Source: DATDCV01 sp036524155
Lineage (GTDB): Bacteria > Verrucomicrobiota > Verrucomicrobiia > Limisphaerales > UBA8199
Assembly (NCBI GenBank): GCA_036524155.1
Contig: DATDCV010000734.1
Coordinates: forward strand, 1 to 7,981
Length of the DNA: 7,981 nucleotides
Direction of reading: 5' to 3'
Shown here piece by piece: positions 1 through 6,605 of this stretch. How positions within the stretch are numbered: position 1 is the first letter of the stretch; every line of letters starts with the position of its first letter. The position numbers and the translations under genes are program-made. A model generated the notes under the pieces. It saw only the letters and a list, made by a program, of their open reading frames with translations, was not told where the DNA came from and did not search any database.

Positions 1-282
1 GCCACATACCGCATCAGCGATAACAACGCCGTCGTTACAGCCGGGACACTGGCAGAAGCGGCCGGGATCTGCGAAAGCTGGTACGACCACGTCTTCGAGG
101 TCCTGGGGATAAAGAAGCCGCCTCAGATGCCCCCTCCCAATCTCAGCCGCGCCAGCCTGGACAGACTCAACGCCAGCATCCGCGACTGGGAGCGCCGGAT
201 CGTCGAGGCCGTTGGACGCGAGTACTTTCAGGGCCACGGCAATTACCGGGTGGGGCTCAACCTCACCGTCGCCAAAATCTGA
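1..282 (+). CDS. 3' end of an unrecognised protein (partial)
   Basis: Frame 1 is open from the window edge to a TGA at 280-282, giving the last 93 residues of a protein whose start lies upstream. The segment is hydrophilic and probably helical in its second half: after a proline-rich linker (KKPPQMPPP, about residues 40-48) comes SLDRLNASIRDWERRI, followed by a C-terminal tail NYRVGLNLTVAKI. Codon use is C/G-ending, like the molybdenum hydroxylase genes downstream, which supports it as real coding sequence. I do not recognise the family. It could be an enzyme C-terminus such as a sulfotransferase-like tail, but no catalytic motif is visible in this piece. A structured repeat follows the stop, separating it from the next operon. 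Confidence 0.6.
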   Translation, partial: ATYRISDNNAVVTAGTLAEAAGICESWYDHVFEVLGIKKPPQMPPPNLSRASLDRLNASIRDWERRIVEAVGREYFQGHGNYRVGLNLTVAKI

Positions 283-300
283 AGACCTCATGCCGTATCC

Positions 301-400
301 GCTCAGTCTTGGCTCGGAGCGCCGAGTTGCACTCGGCTTACATGCGGCCGTCGACGCGCTTAAGCCGATTAAAAATCGGCGCTCCGAGCCAAGACTGAGC
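301..400. repeat. REP/BIME-like inverted repeat pair with internal hairpins
   Basis: Positions 301-325 and 376-400 are perfect 25-bp reverse complements, and the similarity continues to about 39 bp per arm (301-339 and 362-400). Each arm carries its own hairpin: 321-326/332-337 (GCCGAG, 5-nt loop, CTCGGC) and 364-369/375-380 (GCCGAT, 5-nt loop, ATCGGC). The last stem pair differs between arms but stays paired in both (G:C against T:A), a compensatory change. Reading into each arm from outside, GGAG lies just before the hairpin, as in REP sequences recognised by RAYT (REP-associated Y1 transposase) proteins. Two such units in inverted orientation match the layout of a BIME. Only one copy is in the window, so genome-wide repetition is inferred. 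It lies between two genes and could also act as a transcript-stabilising or terminating structure. Confidence 0.7.
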
Positions 401-469
401 GAATACCTCATGCGAACCTTGCTTTTGCGCGGCGAACGGGTTTAGATCAGGGCTCAACTCGGCGAGATT

Positions 470-940
470 ATGGACACCACCTTCACCCTCACCGTCAACG
501 GCCGGCCGCGCACCGTAACCACCGACTCGCAGCGTTCGCTGCTCCACCTTCTTCGCGAGGACCTGGGGCTGACGGGTCCCAAGTACGGCTGCGGCGAAGG
601 CCAATGCGGCGCCTGCACAGTACTGATTGATGGGAAACGCGAGCATGCGTGCCTGCTCCCCGCCAAGGACGCCGCCGGCAAATCCGTCACGACGATTGAG
701 GGCCTCAGCACGGGGGACAAACTGCATCCGGTGCAGGAGGCCTTCCTGGCAGAGGGCGCGATGCAATGCGGCTACTGCACGCCTGGTATGATCCTTTCTG
801 CCGTCGCGCTGCTCAACGAAAAGCCGAAACCCACCGAGGAGGAAATTCACTCATGGATGGGCACACAAATATGCCGCTGCTGTGGCTATCCAAGAATCCT
901 CAAGGCCGTCCGCCGAGCGGTGGACGCGGCAAAAAGGTGA
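470..940 (+). CDS. (2Fe-2S)-binding small subunit of a molybdenum hydroxylase (IorA-like)
   Basis: This 156-residue protein is the electron-transfer subunit of a xanthine-oxidase-family enzyme, closest in layout to isoquinoline 1-oxidoreductase alpha subunit or periplasmic aldehyde dehydrogenase small subunits. The N-terminal plant-ferredoxin-type cluster ligands are C41, C46, C49 (CGEGQCGAC) and C61. The C-terminal helical-bundle cluster ligands are C100, C103 (CGYCTPG) and C135, C137 (ICRC). An extra cysteine, C138, follows where many relatives have glycine. Length is normal for the family. No signal peptide is present, so it would be expected to reach the periplasm, if at all, as a passenger on the Tat-exported large subunit. 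Only 4 nt separate its stop from the large-subunit ATG, so the two are co-transcribed. The Shine-Dalgarno sequence before ATG 470 is weak. The BIME-like repeat lies just upstream. Confidence 0.93.
   Translation: MDTTFTLTVNGRPRTVTTDSQRSLLHLLREDLGLTGPKYGCGEGQCGACTVLIDGKREHACLLPAKDAAGKSVTTIEGLSTGDKLHPVQEAFLAEGAMQCGYCTPGMILSAVALLNEKPKPTEEEIHSWMGTQICRCCGYPRILKAVRRAVDAAKR
931..940 (+). promoter_or_regulatory. ribosome binding site deciding the large-subunit start
   Basis: The sequence AAAAAGGTGA carries an AAGG core ending 7 nt before the ATG at 945. This supports 945 rather than the in-frame ATG at 882, which would overlap the small-subunit gene by 59 nt and add 21 residues with no family resemblance. 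Confidence 0.6.
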
Positions 941-944
941 ACCC

Positions 945-3104
<2,160 letters not shown>

Positions 3105-3128
3105 CGCCCCGCAGTCCGTGCGGCGGAC

Positions 3129-3881
3129 TCAACCGGGGAGCGTGGTGAGGGCCGGCGGTTCAACGGCCGGGCTTTTTGCCTGTGGTGGCTGCACCACCGG
3201 TGGATTCCAGCCCACCACTGAGCCCGCTTTGATTCTTACGAGATAGGGAGACAGGGTGGTTCCGGGCAAGGTCCGCACGTTGTCCTGGATTTCGATCACT
3301 CCCAAACCGGTGCCAGCGCCCAGGGTGCAGTTGGACCCGATTCCCACCAGGCCATAGCGGAATCGGCCACGGCCTTCGTAACCATGCACAGTCACGCGCG
3401 AAAAAGCCCCGATGAGAGTATTGTCGCCGATGAAGATGAGCTCGGGCCGGAAATGGTCGAGCCAGACAAACATCATGATTTCGGTGTTTTTGCCCACATG
3501 CACCCCCATCCACCGGTAGAAACGGTTCTTAAAAGGCGAACCCTTCAGGATCATCGACAGAGCCACCTGCGTGATCAGCAGGAGCCGCCGCCAGAGAGGC
3601 GCATTGAGCACGCGCCAGTTGATGGCGTTCTCTTCCTCGGGCGCGCCGAGTCCGCTGATGGTATAGTGGCGCTTGACCGTCGTGAAAAACGCCTCGAGGT
3701 TCTTCCTCCCGTCCTCCGTTCGGGGATTTAGTGTATTGACATCGACTCCCTTACCGCCCGAACTCTTGCTGATATAAATCGTGCGTTTCTTTTTGCGCCC
3801 CAGCCTGATAGAACGTTCGATGATCTCCGTAGTGACCATCTTCATTATCTCTTCCGGGCTTGAGTCGCGATACTTTCTCAC
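3129..3881 (-). CDS. left-handed beta-helix (hexapeptide-repeat) acyltransferase-like protein
   Basis: The 250-residue product starts at GTG (3881-3879), supported by a very strong Shine-Dalgarno sequence. Residues 95-125 form a hydrophobic/basic helix (LLLITQVALSMIL) of the kind that precedes the helix domain in O-acetyltransferases acting on surface polysaccharides. From about residue 125 come hexapeptide-like turns: MGVHVGKNTEI, LIFIGDNTLIG, GLVGIGSNCTLGAG, VIEIQDNV and VRIKAGSVVG. H143 (LDHF) and H166 (VHGYE) are candidate catalytic histidines. This suggests transfer of an acyl group to a sugar or lipid acceptor; the acceptor is unknown. The first 95 residues are basic and unassigned, and the last 20 are proline-rich. 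The gene is convergent with the hydroxylase operon, with 24 bp between stops. I am sure of the fold, less sure of catalytic activity. Confidence 0.75.
   Translation of the reverse strand: MRKYRDSSPEEIMKMVTTEIIERSIRLGRKKKRTIYISKSSGGKGVDVNTLNPRTEDGRKNLEAFFTTVKRHYTISGLGAPEEENAINWRVLNAPLWRRLLLITQVALSMILKGSPFKNRFYRWMGVHVGKNTEIMMFVWLDHFRPELIFIGDNTLIGAFSRVTVHGYEGRGRFRYGLVGIGSNCTLGAGTGLGVIEIQDNVRTLPGTTLSPYLVRIKAGSVVGWNPPVVQPPQAKSPAVEPPALTTLPG
3152..3177 (+). terminator. possible rho-independent terminator for the hydroxylase operon
   Basis: A 5-bp GC stem, CCGGC at 3152-3156 with GCCGG at 3166-3170, has a 9-nt loop and is followed two bases later by TTTTT at 3173-3177. It lies about 48 nt past the large-subunit stop in the + direction. 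It sits inside the 3' end of the convergent gene, so the bases also encode that protein's tail. The stem is short, hence modest confidence. Confidence 0.35.
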
Positions 3882-3887
3882 GTTCAG

Positions 3888-3895
3888 CCTCCCTT
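3888..3895 (-). promoter_or_regulatory. strong Shine-Dalgarno sequence for a GTG start
   Basis: Read on the - strand this is AAGGGAGG, 6 nt before the GTG at 3881-3879. It justifies the GTG start for the acyltransferase-like gene. It is the best ribosome binding site in the window; most other genes here have weak ones. Confidence 0.7.
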
Positions 3896-3902
3896 CGTCT
3901 GG

Positions 3903-4040
3903 TTACTCACAGGAAATCAGCAGCAGCGAACTGCTGCCCGTATTGGCCAGGGTGAAGTCGGAGAACGGGGAAATGCGATCTAAACAGGTAGCCGCCGACG
4001 CAACCCGAGCGAAATGCCACGCGTATTGTTGTTGAATGAC
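3903..4040 (-). pseudogene. possible C-terminal remnant of a secreted or surface protein
   Basis: On the - strand a frame is open from just after a TAG (4043-4041) to a TAA at 3905-3903, 45 residues without a convincing start codon. Its end, DRISPFSDFTLANTGSSSLL, resembles the closing beta-strand pattern (H/P-F-S-x-F-x-L) found at the C-terminus of some bacterial surface beta-sandwich domains. It ends 21 nt before the GTG of the acyltransferase-like gene and runs in the same direction. The piece is short and the resemblance is by eye only, so chance is quite possible. If real, its 5' part was lost at the junction near 4041, where the WYL remnant on the opposite strand also begins. Confidence 0.2.
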
Positions 4041-4052
4041 CTATTGTTGTAG

Positions 4053-4337
4053 CAGAACTCACCAGCCGTCAAGTCCGGCAAGTTCCATCCCGGTTCCGCC
4101 GCGGCGAGTCAGGTGGTGGAGGAGATGCCGGGGGGCGGGTCGCATCTGCGGTTGCGGCTGAGCGCGCTGGAGGAGATTGAGCAGTATGTGCTGAGTTGGG
4201 GCGCCCATGCCAGCGTGGTTGGGCCCCAGGAATTGCGCGGGCGGATAGGGAGGGTCGTGCGGGAACTGGGGGCGAGGTACGCCGACGCTGGCATGGGAAA
4301 TCCGAATGGCGAAATCCGAAAGAAATCGGAAGGCTGA
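4053..4337 (+). pseudogene. C-terminal fragment of a WYL-domain transcriptional regulator
   Basis: The frame opens after a TAG at 4050-4052 and runs to TGA at 4337, 94 residues. Residues 10-75 match the C-terminal (WCX) extension of WYL-domain regulators: KFHP, then VVEEMPGGG, HLRLRLSALEEIEQYVLSWG, AHASVVGPQELR and a closing helix ending ARYA. These correspond to the family pattern of WHPSQ, a D/PGG turn, a WVLSWG segment, VL-P-P-LR and a terminal AA-Y. The N-terminal helix-turn-helix and the WYL ligand-binding domain, about 200 residues, are absent upstream. No good start or ribosome binding site is present; GTG 4113 is the nearest candidate. The tail after ARYA is made from a short tandem repeat (GNPNGEIRKKSEG). 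I read it as a decayed or truncated gene; a small free-standing protein is less likely. Confidence 0.65.
4297..4320 (+). repeat. 14-bp-period direct repeat (GAAATCCGAA x2)
   Basis: GAAATCCGAA occurs at 4297-4306 and 4311-4320, followed by a related GAAATCGGAA at 4324-4333. The unit length of 14 bp and the sequence resemble the repeat at 6114-6141, suggesting one degenerate repeat family seeded at gene ends. Here it supplies the last codons of the WYL remnant. Confidence 0.5.
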
Positions 4338-4412
4338 AGTTTACGGAGTGGCCGCGAGGAGGCGCATAGGGCGCAAGAGGGTCAGCCGGGGAATGCGCGG
4401 GGGGCAGGGTGG

Positions 4413-5198
4413 TCAGTTTCCTCCGAGGTCGCGGTACCTTTTTTGATAGGCTTTCAGGATCTTAGCCTTTTTCGCGTTCCATTCCTTAAGGCTGGCGAGT
4501 TTCACGCTATCCCAGTCTTGAGCCCCCAGACACCACCAAACGTGGAAGAAGGTGCGCCGGAGGGAAATGTCCCCGACGACCCGGTTCTTGCATTTGTAGC
4601 GGATGTAGCCGTCACGGGGGCTGGGTTCCATGTCGCGGCCGATCTCGCAGAGTTGGTCGTGGACCTTCTGGCAGGCGTTCCTGACAGCGTCCGGGTTAAT
4701 GTAGGAGAGGGCGCCTTCGAGGGACATTGACGGCACGTACCCGCTCTCGGACTCGTTCAGAACTTCTTTGCAGAAGAGGCCTTTCTCTCCGCCTTTCGTG
4801 GAGAGGTAGGAATACTCCAACAAAGTGGTGCGCGGCTCGAAATACCGGGTTGCTTTCTTGAGGCGATCCGTAAAGGTCGACGCGACCAGGACAACGCGGG
4901 GGTCTTCCTCTGTGACGATCTTTGCGCGTGCGCGGTATTCATTGGCCAGGCGGTCCCGATTCGTGGAAACCCAATCGTAATACTCCATGGCTTGGAGCAG
5001 CATTTCGTCGTCTTCACCCACCTTGAGTTCGATGACCACCAGGACACCGTCCCCGTCCACGGCGAGCACGTCGATAAACTTTCCGTTGGCGACCCGCTGG
5101 TGTGTTAGGTACTTGAGGCCGTCCTCTACGGCTTCGGGATCCTTTATGACAAGGTCCTCGAGTTCACGTTCCTGGTCGATTTCGATCCTCTTGAACAT
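4413..5198 (-). CDS. PD-(D/E)XK nuclease, NucS/DUF91-like
   Basis: From ATG 5198 the product is 261 residues. An acidic N-terminal helix (RELEDLVIKDPEAVEDGL, 11-28) precedes the nuclease core: FIDVLAVD with D43, the strand VLVVIELK with E57 and K59, and LLQAMEYY with Q69. This is the G/D-ExK-Q order of NucS (DUF91) nucleases. The C-terminal part (about 155-261) is a separate basic, tryptophan-containing region (YIRYKCKNRVV, FFHVWWCL) that I do not recognise. It should cut DNA with a divalent metal. The frame stays open to a TTG at 5354, adding 52 residues and overlapping the upstream SeqA-like gene by 53 nt; neither start has a Shine-Dalgarno. I prefer the ATG because FKRIEI begins the family-like region. 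It lies downstream of the SeqA-like gene on the same strand, probably one transcript. Confidence 0.8.
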   Translation of the reverse strand: MFKRIEIDQERELEDLVIKDPEAVEDGLKYLTHQRVANGKFIDVLAVDGDGVLVVIELKVGEDDEMLLQAMEYYDWVSTNRDRLANEYRARAKIVTEEDPRVVLVASTFTDRLKKATRYFEPRTTLLEYSYLSTKGGEKGLFCKEVLNESESGYVPSMSLEGALSYINPDAVRNACQKVHDQLCEIGRDMEPSPRDGYIRYKCKNRVVGDISLRRTFFHVWWCLGAQDWDSVKLASLKEWNAKKAKILKAYQKRYRDLGGN

Positions 5199-5301
5199 GG
5201 CGGACCGCAGTTTAGCAGATTTGCGGGTTTTGGACCAATCGAAAAGGGCGGGTGCGGTGTGGCCCCGCCCATGGCGGAGAACTCGGCCGGAGGTTCTTAT
5301 T

Positions 5302-5811
5302 TCAGGGACTGATGGCGTGGGTGGCTGCTGCTGTATCGGAGCGACTGTAGCCAAGGGTCTGCATCACGCGGGTAAGGATCTCTTGCTTGAGAGCGGTTGA
5401 AGTGGTGGTTATGACCCAGTACTGTGTTCCGACGATCTGCTTGGGGTTGACGCTTTTGCCGGAGGCTTCCAACGTTTCTGGTTTCATCGCGAAGTAGAGC
5501 CTATCTCGGCCTGTGATGCGCTCGACTTTTGCGAATGCCGCTGGATCTCGATCGTGGAGCCACTTGAGGACGGCCAGAAACCTGCCTACCACTCCCCTGG
5601 CGTACAGGAACTCTTGAGATGCTAAGAGTTTTCCGAGTGGGGATAGGTCAGAGCCAGGCGGCGTGCCCGTTTCTCCTTTCGAGGTCCCAGTGCCAGGGAG
5701 GTGCAGAAGGCGCCGGAGGATGGAGGAAGCACTTTCGCCGATTTCAGAGGTGTTCTGAACGATATAGGTGTAAACGTCGGGTTCGACTTCTATTTGTTTG
5801 TTCATGTTCAT
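5302..5811 (-). CDS. SeqA-like DNA-binding protein
   Basis: The 169-residue product aligns end to end, as I remember it, with the replication-initiation regulator SeqA (181 aa in E. coli). Residues 6-37 match the N-terminal oligomerisation domain: IEVEPDVYTYI, then IGESASSILRRLL against IGESASDILRRML. A linker rich in G/T/P follows (about 40-56). The C-terminal domain includes AFAKVERITGRDRLYFA (R102/R104 of GRDR against GRTR), then GTQYWVITTTST against GTPYWVITNTNT, and an EILTRVMQTLGY helix. The two asparagines I recall contacting hemimethylated GATC (N150, N152) are replaced by T136 and S138, so specificity may differ. SeqA normally accompanies Dam methylase in gammaproteobacteria; no methylase is in the window. 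There is no clear Shine-Dalgarno; ATG 5803 is an alternative start. It heads an operon with the nuclease. Confidence 0.85.
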   Translation of the reverse strand: MNMNKQIEVEPDVYTYIVQNTSEIGESASSILRRLLHLPGTGTSKGETGTPPGSDLSPLGKLLASQEFLYARGVVGRFLAVLKWLHDRDPAAFAKVERITGRDRLYFAMKPETLEASGKSVNPKQIVGTQYWVITTTSTALKQEILTRVMQTLGYSRSDTAAATHAISP

Positions 5812-5818
5812 ATGAGAG

Positions 5819-5847
5819 AGTTACCACTGTTTAGACAGTGGTGTCAA
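5819..5847 (-). promoter_or_regulatory. putative promoter of the SeqA-like/nuclease operon
   Basis: On the - strand a perfect TTGACA (-35, at 5847-5842) is followed by a 17-nt spacer and a weak -10 candidate, GTAACT (5824-5819). The -10 end lies about 8 nt before the ATG at 5811, so the leader would be very short or absent, consistent with the lack of a Shine-Dalgarno. The poor -10 makes this tentative. Confidence 0.35.
5823..5842. promoter_or_regulatory. operator-like inverted repeat 1
   Basis: ACCACTGT-TTAG-ACAGTGGT is a perfect dyad with 8-bp arms. It fills the spacer of the putative promoter, 12 bp upstream of the SeqA-like ATG, the usual place for a repressor site. It shares its core with a second dyad 28 bp away (centre to centre). 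Confidence 0.55.
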
Positions 5848-5852
5848 CACAG

Positions 5853-5868
5853 AACTGTTGCCACAGTT
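5853..5868. promoter_or_regulatory. operator-like inverted repeat 2
   Basis: AACTGT-TGCC-ACAGTT is a perfect dyad with 6-bp arms and the same 4-nt spacer as the first one. Both contain ACTGT-N4-ACAGT. It lies upstream of the -35 element and within the 186-bp divergent region, so a dimeric regulator binding both could control the operons on either side. Confidence 0.5.
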
Positions 5869-5997
5869 GTTTCCAGGTGCGCTGCCAGGCGTATAGGGTC
5901 CTGGTGGCCAGCGAGTTGGACTGTGAATAAGTTTCTGAAAAAATCTTTGGGGGTGGGCCCGTATTTGGCCGATCCCCTCTGGTAAGGTGCTGGACGT

Positions 5998-6330
5998 ATG
6001 AACAGTATTACTCAGAACATGATGAAAGCAGAGCAAGGGGCCACGAGACAACAGGACTACGGGACAGCGAGACCGCCGGCGAGCGGTCCGGAGTGGTGGG
6101 CGGCCCCTGGGGGGAAGTCCAAGGTGCGAAGTCCGAGGTCCGAAGGAAGACCTGAATGGTGGAGGGCTGTGCCGCCTGGGGAACGGGCGGTGCTGCACGC
6201 GATTGCGCGGATGTTGCATGGGGCAAAGCGGAGCCGAGTGGGAGGGGTGGCGCGGGCGGCGGCGAAGTGGGAAAGCGGGATTGGGTGCTTCGTCAAGGTG
6301 AGGCTCATGAACAGAAAGGCTAAGGGGTGA
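5998..6330 (+). CDS. hypothetical basic protein with duplicated PEWW motif
   Basis: This 110-residue ORF starts at ATG 5998 behind a reasonable Shine-Dalgarno (TAAGGTG, 8 nt upstream). The N-terminal half is low-complexity. PEWW occurs twice, at residues 31-34 and 52-55, each followed by a proline/glycine turn. Between the two, residues about 40-50 (KSKVRSPRSEG) are encoded by a 14-bp tandem repeat that looks inserted in frame. The second half is basic and helical (ERAVLHAIARMLHGAKRSR, VARAAAKW). Codons are strongly G-ending, unlike the C-ending hydroxylase genes. I do not recognise the family. It is the first of three closely spaced + strand genes and diverges from the SeqA-like operon. Confidence 0.5.
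   Translation: MNSITQNMMKAEQGATRQQDYGTARPPASGPEWWAAPGGKSKVRSPRSEGRPEWWRAVPPGERAVLHAIARMLHGAKRSRVGGVARAAAKWESGIGCFVKVRLMNRKAKG
6114..6141 (+). repeat. 14-bp tandem repeat, two degenerate copies
   Basis: GAAGTCCAAGGTGC (6114-6127) is followed directly by GAAGTCCGAGGTCC (6128-6141), 12 of 14 bases identical, then a partial GAAGGA. It lies inside the hypothetical gene at 5998-6330, between two copies of the codons for PEWW. A related piece, GGAGTCCAGAGTGAAG, occurs near 6578-6593. Confidence 0.6.
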
Positions 6331-6332
6331 AC

Positions 6333-6386
6333 CGCGGAATGCGCGGAATACGCGGAAAGGGTGAGACGTGAAACGTGAAACGTGAT
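6333..6386 (+). repeat. back-to-back 9-bp and 7-bp tandem arrays
   Basis: Three copies of a 9-mer, CGCGGAATG, CGCGGAATA and CGCGGAAAG, occupy 6333-6359. After a 6-bp gap, three copies of a 7-mer, ACGTGAA, ACGTGAA and ACGTGAT, occupy 6366-6386. Together they fill nearly all of the 62-bp gap between the first and second small genes. There are no spacers of CRISPR type. Confidence 0.75.
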
Positions 6387-6392
6387 GGGAAA

Positions 6393-6605
6393 ATGAAATT
6401 TTATCAGCTGGCGGTGGGTGCGGTGTTTAAGGCCTGGGGACGGAATTACCGGAAGATTGCGATGAGCATGGCGGAGGATGAGCGGGGGTGGGGCACGATC
6501 TTTATGGGGGAGGGTGAGATCGTGTCGGAGGGGCGACACCGGAGCAGTTGGCGGCGATTGGGGGGATACTTGAGTGCGGAGTCCAGAGTGAAGGGTGCAG
6601 ATTGA
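6393..6605 (+). CDS. hypothetical small protein, 70 residues
   Basis: Starting at ATG 6393 (an in-frame GTG at 6375 lies inside the 7-bp repeat array and is less likely), the protein begins MKFYQLAVGAVFKAWGRNYR and continues KIAMSMAEDERGWGTIF, then MGEGEIVSEG. The first 47 or so residues alternate short beta-like strands and look like a compact small domain. I have an impression of similar small proteins in PVC bacteria and phages but cannot name a family. The last 20 residues fall in a degenerate repeat zone and are probably unstructured. A short GGGA lies 4 nt before the ATG. Its stop overlaps the start of the next gene in TTGA, indicating translational coupling. Confidence 0.55.
   Translation: MKFYQLAVGAVFKAWGRNYRKIAMSMAEDERGWGTIFMGEGEIVSEGRHRSSWRRLGGYLSAESRVKGAD

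Noticed and set aside
212..445. + strand ORF of 77 codons spanning the BIME-like repeat
   Set aside because: Most of it is translated inverted repeat, and its first part overlaps the partial gene in another frame; no ribosome binding site or family resemblance.
338..850. - strand ORF (170 codons) opposite the [2Fe-2S] subunit
   Set aside because: It overlaps a gene with all eight cluster cysteines and also reads through the inverted repeat; no motif of its own.
882..944. Upstream ATG 882 as start of the large subunit
   Set aside because: It would overlap the small-subunit gene by 59 nt and add residues unlike the family; ATG 945 has a ribosome binding site and 4-nt spacing.
3109..3123. Hairpin CCGCA-GTCCG-TGCGG between the convergent stops as a bidirectional terminator
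   Set aside because: Only 5 bp of stem and no T tract on either side.
5544..5553. Two GATC sites 6 bp apart within the SeqA-like gene, as a possible SeqA target
   Set aside because: By eye, GATC sites are scattered through the whole window at near the number expected by chance, with no cluster at the operon promoter.
6333..6386. CRISPR array
   Set aside because: Units are only 7-9 bp, directly adjacent without spacers, and there are no cas genes.
6057..6539. - strand ORF of 160 codons across the tandem arrays
   Set aside because: Its sequence is largely the reverse translation of the 14-, 9- and 7-bp repeats; an artefact of repeats lacking stops.
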